From contig NZ_CP043925.1 in the NCBI RefSeq assembly GCF_009914335.1, forward strand, positions 868,001 through 932,000: 64,000 bases of DNA, read 5' to 3'. The notes under the pieces are model-generated. The model was not told the DNA's origin, ran no database searches, and saw only the letters and a list, made by a program, of their open reading frames with translations. Numbering within the stretch: the first letter of the stretch is position 1; the number at the start of each line of letters is the position of its first letter. This document shows positions 11,399 to 21,090 of this stretch, piece by piece. Origin of the DNA: Proteus columbae. GTDB taxonomy: Bacteria > Pseudomonadota > Gammaproteobacteria > Enterobacterales > Enterobacteriaceae. The position numbers and the translations under genes are program-made.

Positions 11399-12115
11399 AT
11401 GAAAGCAGCGCGTTCAGTAAAACCAATTACAATGCCGGATTCTTGGCGTGATATTCCTTGGGGGGAATATTATCGCATGGCGATTGAATTGCGTTTACAA
11501 AACTGGTGGCCGAAAATATATGGCTTTCATTTGCTAAAACTCGGTCAACTCAGTGCCGAGTTGGATACCAAATTAAGTATCGTTTCACATCAAGTCAATG
11601 TGACATCAAATGCAATAAATGCGGATGTTATCGCGTCTTTAGATTATCTACCCTTTGAAAATAAATCGGTTGATGTTTGCCTTATGGCTCATGTACTTGA
11701 TTATAGTGCAGATCCTCATTGGCTATTAAGAGAAGCTGATCGTGTTTTAATTGATGATGGCTGGATAGTATTAACGAGCTTTAACCCTATTAGTTTATTA
11801 GGACTGGGTAAATGCACGCCTGTTTTACGACAAAAACAGCCTTATTCAAGTCGCATGTTTTCACTTCGACGCCAAATTGATTGGCTTAGTGTGCTAAATT
11901 ACGAAGTGATGACACAACAGAATTTCCAGATTATGCCATGTTCAAGACCAATAAAACGTGATGGTAGCCGCTATCACACCGGTGGCTGTTTAAATTTAAT
12001 TATTGCTCGTAAAAGAACGCTTCCTTTAACACCCACTGCATTGAAATTTGCATTGCCACGCATGAGTGTAAAAGGTCGAGTATTAGGTGCTACACGCAAT
12101 CACTCAGAGCCATAA
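11399..12115 (+). CDS. yafS: SAM-dependent methyltransferase, YafS family
   Basis: This 238-residue protein has the layout of a class I methyltransferase of the type annotated YafS, whose substrate is not known. The N terminus PDSWRDIPWGEYYR is typical of the family. The middle holds ASLDYLPFENKSVDVCLMAHVLDYSADPH, the motif II/III region of the fold in which FENKSVDVCLMAHVLDY corresponds to the usual F.D.SFD..L..HVLEH pattern. A classical GxGxG motif I is absent, which is normal for this family. AAAGGG lies upstream of the ATG. It starts 38 bases from gloB on the opposite strand and ends 8 bases before the rnhA stop. Confidence 0.85.
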   Translation: MKAARSVKPITMPDSWRDIPWGEYYRMAIELRLQNWWPKIYGFHLLKLGQLSAELDTKLSIVSHQVNVTSNAINADVIASLDYLPFENKSVDVCLMAHVLDYSADPHWLLREADRVLIDDGWIVLTSFNPISLLGLGKCTPVLRQKQPYSSRMFSLRRQIDWLSVLNYEVMTQQNFQIMPCSRPIKRDGSRYHTGGCLNLIIARKRTLPLTPTALKFALPRMSVKGRVLGATRNHSEP

Positions 12116-12123
12116 AATATAAT

Positions 12124-12606
12124 TCATTGTGTTTTATCTTTCTGGCTTTCAATATAGCCAGTATCTTCTTGTGTAGGTGATTGAGCTGCCGTTTTTGCTA
12201 ATTCATCACAACGTTCATTTTCATCATGACCTGCATGGCCTTTTACCCAATGCCATTCAATTTCATGACGAGTAATAGCACTATCTAAGCGTTTCCATAA
12301 ATCGACATTAAGCACAGGGCTTTTGTCTGCTTTGCGCCATTGGCGCTTTTTCCAGCTATGGATCCACTGTGTGATACCTTGTCTGACATATTGGCTATCT
12401 GTTGTCAGTGTAATTTTACAAGGGAATTTTAATGTTTCTAATGCTACGATAGCGGCAAGAAGTTCCATTCGGTTATTGGTGGTCATAAAAAAACCTTCAC
12501 TTAGGGTTTTTTCATGTTGTTGATAGCGTAAAATAGCGCCATAACCACCGGGGCCTGGGTTGCCTAAGCATGAACCATCGGTGAATATTTCTACCTGCTT
12601 GTGCAT
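12124..12606 (-). CDS. rnhA: ribonuclease HI
   Basis: RNase HI cuts the RNA strand of RNA-DNA hybrids. The 160-residue protein has all catalytic acids in the expected places: Asp in [15 protein letters not shown], Glu in [10 protein letters not shown], Asp in LTTDSQYV and the C-terminal Asp in [11 protein letters not shown], plus the basic handle region [15 protein letters not shown]. It is divergent from dnaQ with a 65-bp shared gap that must contain both promoters, as in E. coli. Confidence 0.98.
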   Translation of the reverse strand: MHKQVEIFTDGSCLGNPGPGGYGAILRYQQHEKTLSEGFFMTTNNRMELLAAIVALETLKFPCKITLTTDSQYVRQGITQWIHSWKKRQWRKADKSPVLNVDLWKRLDSAITRHEIEWHWVKGHAGHDENERCDELAKTAAQSPTQEDTGYIESQKDKTQ

Positions 12607-12671
12607 AAAGGCGACTTATCCTTTTTGATTAATACGAAAAACTAACCCTAAGTCTGACATAAAAACGGATT

Positions 12672-13424
12672 ATGAGCACTCCAATCACACGACAAATTGT
12701 ACTTGATACCGAAACCACCGGTATGAATAAGCTGGGCGTTCATTATGAAGGTCATAATATCATTGAAATTGGTGCCGTAGAGGTTATCAATCGTCGACTA
12801 ACAGGGCGAAATTTCCATGTTTATATTAAGCCTGAAAGATTAGTTGATCCTGAAGCGTTTGAAGTTCACGGTATTAGTGATGAATTTTTAGAGGATTGTC
12901 CTTCTTTTGCTGATATTGCTGATGAATTTTTAGAATATATTCGTGGCGCAGAGCTGATTATTCATAACGCATCGTTCGATATCGGCTTTATGGATTATGA
13001 GTTTAGAAAGCTTAATCGTGATATTCCGCCTACCGAAACGTTCTGCCAAATTACCGATAGCCTTGCAATGGCAAGGGCATTATTCCCTGGTAAACGAAAT
13101 AATCTTGATGCCTTATGTGATAGATACTTAATAGATAACTCTAAACGTACTCTTCATGGCGCGTTATTGGATGCTGAAATACTTTCTGATGTTTACTTGG
13201 CTATGACCGGTGGACAAACAGCATTGGCATTTTCAATGGAAGGCGAATCAAGTAACGAGCAAGAGCAAAATGATATTCAGCGTATCGAGCGCCCAGTTTC
13301 AGGCTTAAGAGTAATAAGAGCAACCGCAGATGAACTTGCTGAGCATGAGTCTCGATTAGATTTAGTTGAGAAGAAAGGCGGGCATTGTTTATGGCGTCCT
13401 GCACCAAATGATGAAACTGTTTGA
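12672..13424 (+). CDS. dnaQ: DNA polymerase III epsilon subunit (3'-5' proofreading exonuclease)
   Basis: DnaQ is the proofreading subunit of the replicative polymerase. The 250-residue protein shows Exo I (LDTETTGMN), Exo II (IIHNASFDIGFMDYE) and Exo III-epsilon (HGALLDAEILSDVY). After residue ~185 a poorly conserved linker leads to a C-terminal segment that binds the polymerase alpha subunit. The tRNA-Asp gene lies 123 bp downstream, as aspV does in E. coli. Confidence 0.97.
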   Translation: MSTPITRQIVLDTETTGMNKLGVHYEGHNIIEIGAVEVINRRLTGRNFHVYIKPERLVDPEAFEVHGISDEFLEDCPSFADIADEFLEYIRGAELIIHNASFDIGFMDYEFRKLNRDIPPTETFCQITDSLAMARALFPGKRNNLDALCDRYLIDNSKRTLHGALLDAEILSDVYLAMTGGQTALAFSMEGESSNEQEQNDIQRIERPVSGLRVIRATADELAEHESRLDLVEKKGGHCLWRPAPNDETV

Positions 13425-13495
13425 ATATAAAAAAAGCACAAAGAGTAAGTTGAGATTAAAAATTATCCAAATGCATCTTTTTGTTAGAAAAACAG

Positions 13496-13524
13496 TTGAC
13501 GACAAGGCAAGAGATTCGTAATAT
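13496..13524 (+). promoter_or_regulatory. promoter of tRNA-Asp
   Basis: TTGACG, a 17-base spacer and TAATAT, followed by a C-rich region (CACCTCGTCCG) where the start point falls, the type of discriminator found at stringently controlled stable-RNA promoters. Confidence 0.65.
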
Positions 13525-13547
13525 TCACCTCGTCCGAAAGGATACGC

Positions 13548-13624
13548 GGAGCGGTAGTTCAGTTGGTTAGAATACCTGCCTGTCACGCAGGGGGTCGCGG
13601 GTTCGAGTCCCGTCCGTTCCGCCA
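13548..13624 (+). tRNA. tRNA-Asp (anticodon GTC)
   Basis: The 77-base sequence folds as a full cloverleaf: acceptor GGAGCGG / CCGTTCC, anticodon arm CCTGC-CTGTCAC-GCAGG with anticodon GTC, T-arm GCGGG-TTCGAGT-CCCGT and an encoded 3' CCA. It matches E. coli tRNA-Asp as I remember it almost base for base. Confidence 0.98.
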
Positions 13625-13632
13625 ACATTCCA

Positions 13633-13660
13633 AACCCCAGCATTTATGCTGGGGTTTTTG
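13633..13660 (+). terminator. terminator of tRNA-Asp
   Basis: AAACCCCAGCA / TGCTGGGGTTT stem with a four-base loop and a T5 run, nine bases after the CCA end. Confidence 0.9.
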
Positions 13661-13812
13661 CATTTATAGCCTATCAAACTGTTCCTTTTATCAAACTAAA
13701 CCACTTTGCTTATCTGTCTTAATCATGCTATTTCTTATCTTTATTTATAAGGATGGTTTGCTATTGATAAAAGACATCAAATCATACTCTTAGGTATATT
13801 TAGGATTCATTT

Positions 13813-14142
13813 ATGAAGCAGGAATTTCGTTTACGTTTAAATACGCTATCCAAAGAACTCGATAACTTTTATTATCAGGAATTCGAAACTGAACAAGCCG
13901 AATACAGTAAAAATAAAGAGATAAAACAAGCGATTGTTCAATTTATTCTTGAAATAAAAAAATATGATGAGCAAGCATTAATTGATAAAGCGTTAACCCT
14001 TATATTTCATAATACAGGTTGTCATATTGATTGCGAAATTCTAGATGAAATTATGCTTCCTGTTATTGAACAAAATATTATCACACCAGAATTGATTGAT
14101 AAAAATCTGAGAGAGAATTCACCTATGGGGCGTTGGTGCTGA
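13813..14142 (+). CDS. hypothetical protein in the tRNA-Asp accessory block
   Basis: This 109-residue protein is not recognised. It is predicted to be soluble and mostly helical and acidic (many Glu, Lys, Leu, Ile), without a signal peptide or membrane segment. It ends SPMGRWC. The stop lies 15 bases before the start of the broken gene at 14158, and an AAGGAGA ribosome site sits in between, so this and the next two genes look like one operon. Low GC and position directly after a tRNA fit acquired DNA. Small, unrelated, acidic proteins of this kind are often immunity genes, but nothing in the sequence proves that. Confidence 0.6.
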   Translation: MKQEFRLRLNTLSKELDNFYYQEFETEQAEYSKNKEIKQAIVQFILEIKKYDEQALIDKALTLIFHNTGCHIDCEILDEIMLPVIEQNIITPELIDKNLRENSPMGRWC

Positions 14143-14157
14143 TCCTAAGGAGAAATA

Positions 14158-14533
14158 GTGACATTTTATAAGTTTGGTTTTATTGCTAATACACAAGGTA
14201 CACTTATTGATGTAAAAGAGATGAAAAATCGGTTGATTAGTTATTTCCAAAAAATTTGTTGATCTTTGTTCGTTACATAGGCTGAATATCGAATTTATAA
14301 CGGCTCATTAATATTCTTATTTTAAGGAAAGTAATGGAATTTGTTTAATAGAAAATACGTTTTCTTACCAACTTACTGGAATGTTGTTTGATAACAAATT
14401 GATTGTTGCTAATTTAGTCTTTGAAGATGATCTTTTTTATCATTACACATATTTTGAAAATCAGTATATTACTGTGACTGTTGATAGAATTGATGTTGAG
14501 TTTATTGAGCCGATTAATCATGATTTTTTTTGA
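14158..14533 (+). pseudogene. broken gene with frameshift and nonsense codon
   Basis: A GTG start with a strong AAGGAGAAATA site begins a frame (MTFYKFGFIANTQGTLID) that stops after 34 codons at 14260. Removing one A from the A6 run at 14249-14254 restores a second frame that continues (FVDLCSLHRLNIEFITAH), meets one TAA at 14309, and then runs open (YSYFKESNGICLIEN...) to TGA at 14531-14533. Together the pieces give one protein of about 125 residues. Two independent lesions indicate a decayed gene rather than a sequencing error alone. The product family is not recognised. Its stop overlaps the start of the next gene. Confidence 0.7.
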
Positions 14534-14972
14534 CGAAATACGACACAAAATAGAGAGCTCCGCTTTTTTTTCTAATATGGGAAAAGCGGATTTACAGGCT
14601 GATAATGTGATTTTATTTTCAGATCTGGAGAGTTTATTGCTCTCTGAGTTGGATTTTATATGGTTACCTACCTCACCAACTCAAGATGATCCTTTTTATA
14701 CAAAGCAAACCCTACCTAAAGCATTAATAGAACAACGTATAAAGATAACGCGTTGTGTGATGGATAGCGTGAAAAATATCCCGTGTACTCCATTTAAATA
14801 TGATGCCCATGATTTCAATATTGCAGCTAAAAATGCGATTAGTTACGCATTTCGGCAATACTTATCAGAAAAATACTTTTCCCTTGGAGACAACTGGGAA
14901 AATATTGTTAATATCTACTATCAAGGATATTGGCCAATAGGGATCTACCATAATAAAGTAATAACTATTTAA
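14520..14972 (+). CDS. hypothetical protein in the tRNA-Asp accessory block
   Basis: This unrecognised 150-residue protein starts MIFFDEIRHKIESS; its ATG lies 14 bases inside the end of the broken gene, suggesting translational coupling to it in the ancestral operon. The protein is soluble-looking with several aromatic residues (WLPTSPTQDDPFY, FRQYLSEKYFSLGDNWENI, YYQGYWPIGIYHNK). A longer frame from 14481 exists but its N-terminal extension overlaps the broken gene and lacks a ribosome site. If the upstream gene is dead, expression of this one may be reduced. Confidence 0.55.
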   Translation: MIFFDEIRHKIESSAFFSNMGKADLQADNVILFSDLESLLLSELDFIWLPTSPTQDDPFYTKQTLPKALIEQRIKITRCVMDSVKNIPCTPFKYDAHDFNIAAKNAISYAFRQYLSEKYFSLGDNWENIVNIYYQGYWPIGIYHNKVITI

Positions 14973-15020
14973 ATTTGCTGGTTTTTTTAAGGTTTTATAA
15001 TAACGTAAGGACGTAGAGAA

Positions 15021-15989
15021 ATGGATATCACTAAAATTTATCAATATAAATTAAGAAAATTATTTAATCCAAGAGTGCTTCCTTTTGAACATGATATTTT
15101 ATTTTTACAGACTTGGGAGGGTGAATTGGATGAAATTATTTCAGTAAAACTAAAAAATAAATCAGCTCTTTATCTTTCGTGGTGGAATGAGCTTTTTAAT
15201 TCAAAAAAAATAGATGAGATTATTAGCGATGAACCTTATGATCAAAATTATTATCAATTTTTTTCTTTTCTGAGGATATTACCTAATTTATTGTCTATAA
15301 ATAGAACTGAAAACTTTTATAATAAAAATTTATTTTCAAGCTATATTGTTTCGCAATTAAAATCCGATCTTTCTTTTTTAGGTAAAGAAAAAGAGAATAC
15401 CTATAAAACCGAACTTATTAATTATTTATTCTATGATATGGGATTTGCTGATTATTTTATTGTTGAAGATAATAAGCTCTACTTTCGTTATTCTAGTGAT
15501 GAAGTGATAAAAGTTGACGAGCTAATTAATGCAACTTATGATCTTGTATTAAAATACAGTAATGAAAAATATCATGATGATTTTAATATAATTAAAAAAC
15601 AACAAATAGAGATCGTTAATTTTCTTCTAGAGAAAGATGAAAACTTTATTTTTACACTAGAAGATCAATGTTTAATTTATTTATCACCTGAAAAATTTAT
15701 CAAAACGTATAAAAATGATACGGATAAAATATTTAAAATATTAGCTAGTTTCTTAAGTAAAGATCAAGCAGCACTCAATGTCTTTGTGTCTAAAATGATC
15801 ATCATGAATTATAATTATTATATTTTAAAAAACAATCCCAATGAAATTTTGAAATTAAAAGCTTTTTGTAGAAGAGATAATTTAAAATTTTTTCTATTAT
15901 TGAAATCAATTATTGATTTGCATTTTTTTGTCAGAAAAGAAGATTTTAAGGAATTACACTTAGAATATTACTTATCTAAAATTAATTAA
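15021..15989 (+). CDS. hypothetical protein, low GC
   Basis: A 322-residue protein of unknown family, rich in Lys, Asn, Ile, Phe and Tyr, with strongly AT-biased codons. It has no signal peptide or obvious membrane segment. The N terminus (MDITKIYQYKLRKLF) and the repeated helical pattern (VNFLLEKDENFIFTL, FLSKDQAALNVFVSKM) suggest an all-helical fold. A GTAAGGA site precedes the ATG by about 10 bases. It is the last gene of the accessory block between tRNA-Asp and tktA. Confidence 0.6.
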   Translation: MDITKIYQYKLRKLFNPRVLPFEHDILFLQTWEGELDEIISVKLKNKSALYLSWWNELFNSKKIDEIISDEPYDQNYYQFFSFLRILPNLLSINRTENFYNKNLFSSYIVSQLKSDLSFLGKEKENTYKTELINYLFYDMGFADYFIVEDNKLYFRYSSDEVIKVDELINATYDLVLKYSNEKYHDDFNIIKKQQIEIVNFLLEKDENFIFTLEDQCLIYLSPEKFIKTYKNDTDKIFKILASFLSKDQAALNVFVSKMIIMNYNYYILKNNPNEILKLKAFCRRDNLKFFLLLKSIIDLHFFVRKEDFKELHLEYYLSKIN

Positions 15990-16504
15990 AAATAAGTAGA
16001 ATATATAAATAAGTTATTTTTATAAAAGGGGTAACAACTGTGTTACGCGATGTTTTCCTTTTATTTATATATGATGTAAATAGGATTTTTATTACTGAAT
16101 CAGTGAATTATCTGCTTTTTATCTTTTTAAAATTTGTATAATTCTACTTCCTGATAACAAGTCCAGTCAGTTATTAGGCTATAATTAACACAAATACGGT
16201 ATTTATTTGATTTGATGGATAATTCAGCAATGAAATTTTATCTTGATTAGTCATATCAAGCTAGGGTTTAATAGCACGCTTCTCAATTGCGCAAATTATT
16301 GTCTCTTTTACTTTTTGTTGCGCAACAATGCGGTGGTGTAATGTTATTTTCCGCTTTGATTGTAAAAAATGCTGTGCAAATCAAAGAATTATTGCTTTAT
16401 GCTAATTACGATAGCCACCTTTGTGGATTTTTTATATTGCGGTTTTTTGCCCGCATTGAGAGAATCAGCTATCTAGATGCTTTTTATCCGACTTGGAGTA
16501 GAAA
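15990..16504 (+). promoter_or_regulatory. 515-bp region upstream of tktA
   Basis: No convincing gene is seen. It contains two copies of the palindrome TTGCGCAA (16287-16294 and 16318-16325), 31 bp apart, that is on the same DNA face. A short frame starting at 16287 overlaps tktA and has no ribosome site, so I do not annotate it. Confidence 0.3.
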
Positions 16505-18499
16505 ATGACCACTCGTAAAACCCTTGCTAATGCGATCCGTTTTTTAAGTATGGATGCTGTGCAAAAAGCGAAATCAGGACACCCTGGCGCCCCTATGGGT
16601 ATGGCTGATATTGCAGAAGTATTATGGCGTGATTTTTTAAATCATAACCCAACTAACCCTAACTGGGCTGATCGTGACCGCTTCGTTTTATCTAATGGTC
16701 ATGCTTCAATGCTGATTTACAGTTTACTGCACCTGTCTGGTTATGAAGTTTCTTTAGATGATCTGAAAAACTTCCGTCAATTGCATTCTAAAACACCAGG
16801 TCACCCAGAATATGGTTATACCCCAGGTGTTGAAACAACAACGGGTCCTTTAGGTCAAGGTATTGCAAACGCAGTGGGTTTTGCTATTGCAGAACGTACA
16901 TTAGCGGCTCAATTTAACCGTCCTGGTCATGACATTGTTGACCATTACACCTACGCCTTTATGGGTGATGGTTGTATGATGGAAGGTATCTCCCACGAAG
17001 CGTGTTCTTTAGCGGGAACATTACAATTAGGTAAACTGATTGCATTCTATGATGACAATGGCATCTCTATTGATGGTCAAGTGCATGGTTGGTTTACTGA
17101 TAACACAGCAGAACGTTTCGACGCTTATGGCTGGCATGTAATCAGTGGTATTGATGGCCACGATGCAGCAAGCATTAAAGCAGCTGTTGAAGCAGCAAAA
17201 CAAATCACTGACAAACCTTCACTGCTGATATGTAAAACCACTATCGGTTTTGGTTCTCCTCATAAAGCAGGTACTGCTGATTCTCACGGTTCTCCATTAG
17301 GTGATGCAGAAATCGCTGAAACACGTAAAGCGTTAGGCTGGGAATACGGCGCATTCGAAATTCCACAAGAAATTTATAAAGAGTGGGATGCGAAAGAAGC
17401 GGGTAAAGCAAAAGAAGCTGCATGGGATGCTAAATTTGCTGCATACGCAGCACAATTCCCTGAATTAGCGGCTGAATTCAAACGCCGTGTTTCTGGTGAA
17501 TTACCAGCAAACTGGGAAAAAGATTCCAAAGCATTTATTGAAAATCTGCAACAAAACCCTTCAAGCATTGCAAGCCGTAAAGCGTCTCAAAATGCATTAG
17601 AAGCATTCGGTAAAGTATTACCAGAATTCATGGGCGGTTCTGCGGACTTAGCACCAAGTAACCTGACTATGTGGTCTGGTTCTAAAGCGCTGAACGAAGA
17701 CAAAGCGGGTAACTACATCCATTACGGTGTACGTGAATTCGGTATGTCTGCAATCATGAACGGTATTGCACTACATGGCGGTTTTGTTCCTTACGGTGCT
17801 ACCTTCCTGATGTTTATGGAATATGCACGTAATGCTGTACGTATGGCTGCACTGATGAAGATCCGCAGTATCTTTGTTTATACTCATGACTCTATCGGTC
17901 TGGGTGAAGATGGTCCAACTCACCAACCTGTTGAGCAAATGGCAAGCCTGCGTGTAACTCCAAACGTGAGCACATGGCGTCCATGTGACCAAGTTGAATC
18001 AGCTGTTGCATGGAAATATGCAATTGATCGTAAAGATGGTCCAACAGCTCTGATCTTCTCTCGTCAAAACCTTGCACAACAACCACGTACTCCAGAGCAA
18101 CTGGCAAATATCGAGAAGGGTGGTTACATCCTGAAAGATTGCGCTGGTACTCCAGAATTAATCTTTATTGCCACAGGTTCTGAAGTTGAATTAGCGGTTA
18201 GCGCTTATGAACAACTGACAGCTGAAGGCCGTAAAGTACGTGTTGTTTCTATGCCAGCAACAGATGCATTTGATAAACAAGATGCAGATTACCGTGAGGC
18301 AGTATTACCAGCATCAGTGAAAGCGCGTGTTGCTATCGAAGCAGGTATTGCTGACTACTGGTTCAAGTATGTTGGTTTAGATGGTGCGATTGTAGGTATG
18401 CGTAGCTTCGGTGAATCTGCACCTGCAAATGAGTTATTTGAAGAGTTTGGTTTTACTGTTGAAAATGTGGTTACACAGGCAAAATCTTTACTTAAATAA
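16505..18499 (+). CDS. tktA: transketolase
   Basis: Transketolase moves two-carbon units between sugar phosphates in the non-oxidative pentose phosphate pathway, using thiamine diphosphate. The 664-residue length matches E. coli TktA. Visible motifs are [17 protein letters not shown], the ThDP-binding [13 protein letters not shown] followed by [11 protein letters not shown], and the pyrimidine-domain [16 protein letters not shown] and [19 protein letters not shown]. An ACTTGGAG-type site precedes the ATG. It lies upstream of epd-pgk-fbaA but is separated from them by a terminator. Confidence 0.97.
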   Translation: MTTRKTLANAIRFLSMDAVQKAKSGHPGAPMGMADIAEVLWRDFLNHNPTNPNWADRDRFVLSNGHASMLIYSLLHLSGYEVSLDDLKNFRQLHSKTPGHPEYGYTPGVETTTGPLGQGIANAVGFAIAERTLAAQFNRPGHDIVDHYTYAFMGDGCMMEGISHEACSLAGTLQLGKLIAFYDDNGISIDGQVHGWFTDNTAERFDAYGWHVISGIDGHDAASIKAAVEAAKQITDKPSLLICKTTIGFGSPHKAGTADSHGSPLGDAEIAETRKALGWEYGAFEIPQEIYKEWDAKEAGKAKEAAWDAKFAAYAAQFPELAAEFKRRVSGELPANWEKDSKAFIENLQQNPSSIASRKASQNALEAFGKVLPEFMGGSADLAPSNLTMWSGSKALNEDKAGNYIHYGVREFGMSAIMNGIALHGGFVPYGATFLMFMEYARNAVRMAALMKIRSIFVYTHDSIGLGEDGPTHQPVEQMASLRVTPNVSTWRPCDQVESAVAWKYAIDRKDGPTALIFSRQNLAQQPRTPEQLANIEKGGYILKDCAGTPELIFIATGSEVELAVSAYEQLTAEGRKVRVVSMPATDAFDKQDADYREAVLPASVKARVAIEAGIADYWFKYVGLDGAIVGMRSFGESAPANELFEEFGFTVENVVTQAKSLLK

Positions 18500-18514
18500 T
18501 CAATAAATGTTAAC

Positions 18515-18559
18515 AAGAGCACATTTTTGGGAAGAATTTCTCAGATGTGCTCTTTTTTT
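18515..18559 (+). terminator. terminator of tktA
   Basis: AAGAGCACAT / ATGTGCTCTT 10-bp stem with a 20-base loop and a T7 run. Confidence 0.85.
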
Positions 18560-18756
18560 ATCCTTCCATCTTTGTTTACTATTGCGATCTTCTCTCATTT
18601 CTCGTAATCTGACTATCAGTAAGCTGAACCGTTTCAGTTAATCCTAAAATGTCGATGACTGCACAATTTCTAGATTTACTTGATTTATCGTTGTTGATTA
18701 GTATCTTGCTCTATTATTCTAAGCGGTTGCAAATCACGAGTTATCAAGGAAGTCAC

Positions 18757-19776
18757 ATGACAATCAGAGTCGCTATTAACGGTTTTGGTCGTATAGGGCG
18801 TAATGTGTTAAGAGCGCTTTATGAATCAGGTAAACGAGCTGAAATAACAGTTGTTGCAATAAATGAATTGGCTGATGCACAAGGTATTGGGCATCTTCTC
18901 AAGTATGACTCCAGCCACGGACGTTTTGCTTGGGATGTACGAATTAATAACGATTTATTGCAAGTGGGTGATGATACTATTCGTTTATTTCATCACGCTG
19001 ATATTACTGATTTACCTTGGGGTGAACTTGGTATTGATGTCGTACTTGATTGTAGTGGTGCTTACGGCTCACGAGCTGATGGCGAAGCGCATATTGCACA
19101 AGGCGCAAAGAAAGTACTTTTTTCTCATCCTGGTACAACGGATTTAGATGCAACTGTCGTTTTTGGTGTGAATCAACACGAACTTAAAAAAGAGCACCGA
19201 ATTGTTTCAAACGCATCTTGTACAACAAATTGCATTATTCCCATCATTAAAATGATGGATGACGCGTTTAATATAGAGTCAGGAACAGTAACAACAATCC
19301 ATGCAGCCATGAACGATCAACCTGTGATTGATGCATACCATAAGGATTTACGCCGTACTCGAGCAGCAGGACAATCTATTATTCCTGTTGATACGAAATT
19401 GGCGGCAGGAATTACTCGAATTTTCCCGAAATTTAAGGATCATTTTGAGGCAATTTCTGTACGAGTTCCTACAATTAATGTGACGGCAATTGATTTAAGT
19501 GTCACTGTAAAAACTGCTGTAAATGTGTTAGATGTCAATCGGTTAATTCAAAAATCAGCAACTGGCGCATTTCGTGGTATAGTGGATTACACAGAATTGC
19601 CATTAGTCTCAACTGATTTTAACCACGACCCTCATAGTGCAATCGTTGATGGCACACAAACAAGAGTCAGTGGGCAACACCTGATCAAGACTTTAGTCTG
19701 GTGTGATAATGAATGGGGCTTTGCTAACAGAATGCTTGATACAACGTTAGCAATGGCTGCAACTGGTTTTAAATAA
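18757..19776 (+). CDS. epd: D-erythrose-4-phosphate dehydrogenase
   Basis: Epd oxidises erythrose 4-phosphate to 4-phosphoerythronate, the first step of de novo pyridoxal phosphate synthesis. The 339-residue protein has the Rossmann start [17 protein letters not shown] and the active-site cysteine in [10 protein letters not shown]. It is distinguished from GapA by family-typical segments such as [14 protein letters not shown] and by its place before pgk-fbaA. I start it at 18757 with AAGGA upstream; the frame extends back to 18649 without homologous sequence. Confidence 0.95.
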   Translation: MTIRVAINGFGRIGRNVLRALYESGKRAEITVVAINELADAQGIGHLLKYDSSHGRFAWDVRINNDLLQVGDDTIRLFHHADITDLPWGELGIDVVLDCSGAYGSRADGEAHIAQGAKKVLFSHPGTTDLDATVVFGVNQHELKKEHRIVSNASCTTNCIIPIIKMMDDAFNIESGTVTTIHAAMNDQPVIDAYHKDLRRTRAAGQSIIPVDTKLAAGITRIFPKFKDHFEAISVRVPTINVTAIDLSVTVKTAVNVLDVNRLIQKSATGAFRGIVDYTELPLVSTDFNHDPHSAIVDGTQTRVSGQHLIKTLVWCDNEWGFANRMLDTTLAMAATGFK

Positions 19777-19863
19777 TCATGTTTTAATGACGGTGTTGCG
19801 TAATAATACAAGGCACTGAACAGAAGATTACTAAATTTTAGAGAATCAATGAGAGGATTCATC

Positions 19864-21027
19864 ATGTCTGTAATTAAGATGACCGATTTAGACCTAGCGG
19901 GTAAACGAGTTCTTATCCGTGCTGACCTGAACGTTCCAGTTAAAGATGGTAAAGTGACTTCAGATGCGCGTATCCGTGCTTCTTTACCAACAATTGAAGC
20001 CGCGTTAAAACAAGGCGCTAAAGTGATGGTAACTTCTCACTTAGGTCGTCCTACTGAAGGTGAGTACAACGAAGAGTTCTCTTTAAAACCAGTTGTTGAC
20101 TATCTGAAAGATAAATTAACTGCACCAGTTAGCCTTGCTAAAGACTATTTAAATGGTGTTGAAGTCAATGCAGGTGAATTAGTTGTTCTTGAAAACGTTC
20201 GTTTTAACAAAGGCGAAAAGAAAGACGACGAAACTCTGTCTAAGCAATACGCTGCATTATGTGATGTTTTCGTCATGGATGCATTTGGTACCGCTCACCG
20301 TGCTCAAGCATCAACTCATGGTGTTGCTAAATTTGCACAAGTTGCTTGCGCGGGCCCTCTGTTATCAGCAGAGCTTGAAGCATTAGGTAAAGCATTAGAT
20401 AAACCTGCTCGCCCAATGGTTGCGATTGTTGGTGGTTCTAAAGTTTCAACTAAACTGACTGTATTAGATTCTTTATCAAAAATTGCTGACCAATTAATCG
20501 TTGGTGGTGGTATCGCAAATACCTTTATCGCAGCAGAAGGTCATCCAGTAGGTCGTTCTTTATATGAAGCAGACCTTGTTGATGATGCTAAAAAACTGAT
20601 GGAAAAATGTGATATTCCAGTACCAAGTGATGTTCGTGTTGCAACTGAGTTCTCTGAAACTGCTGAAGCTGTTTTAAAATCAGCAAGTGACATCAAAGAT
20701 GATGAACAAGTGCTGGATATCGGTGATGTGACAGCAGAACGTTTAGCTGAGATCCTGAAAAATGCGAAAACTATCCTGTGGAATGGTCCAGTCGGTGTGT
20801 TTGAATTCCCTAACTTCCGCAAAGGTACAGAAATCATTGCTAATGCAATCGCAGATAGTGAAGCATTCTCTATCGCAGGTGGTGGTGATACGCTGGCTGC
20901 TATTGATTTATTTGATATCGCAGACAAAATCTCTTACATTTCAACCGGTGGTGGTGCTTTCTTAGAATTCGTTGAAGGTAAAAAACTTCCTGCTGTTGCA
21001 ATGTTAGAAGAACGCGCTAAACAGTAA
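19864..21027 (+). CDS. pgk: phosphoglycerate kinase
   Basis: Pgk transfers the phosphate of 1,3-bisphosphoglycerate to ADP. The 387-residue protein begins [25 protein letters not shown] and holds the substrate-binding arginines ([21 protein letters not shown]), the hinge and the nucleotide-binding [10 protein letters not shown] and [16 protein letters not shown] precedes the ATG at 19864; an in-frame ATG at 19849 is earlier but lies before that site. It sits 87 bp after epd and 63 bp before fbaA in a glycolytic operon. Confidence 0.98.
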   Translation: MSVIKMTDLDLAGKRVLIRADLNVPVKDGKVTSDARIRASLPTIEAALKQGAKVMVTSHLGRPTEGEYNEEFSLKPVVDYLKDKLTAPVSLAKDYLNGVEVNAGELVVLENVRFNKGEKKDDETLSKQYAALCDVFVMDAFGTAHRAQASTHGVAKFAQVACAGPLLSAELEALGKALDKPARPMVAIVGGSKVSTKLTVLDSLSKIADQLIVGGGIANTFIAAEGHPVGRSLYEADLVDDAKKLMEKCDIPVPSDVRVATEFSETAEAVLKSASDIKDDEQVLDIGDVTAERLAEILKNAKTILWNGPVGVFEFPNFRKGTEIIANAIADSEAFSIAGGGDTLAAIDLFDIADKISYISTGGGAFLEFVEGKKLPAVAMLEERAKQ

Positions 21028-21090
21028 TTAAGTCAGCTCATACAGGTAGAAAGTTATTTTCTACCTGTTCCAAATATAGGATCTTATTAC

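Noticed and set aside
13590..16000. Phage-like attachment site: second copy of the tRNA-Asp 3' end flanking the accessory block
   Set aside because: I looked for the T-arm/acceptor sequence downstream and found no repeat, and no integrase gene is present.
16287..16508. 73-codon frame before tktA
   Set aside because: TTG start inside a palindrome, no ribosome site, and overlap with the tktA start.
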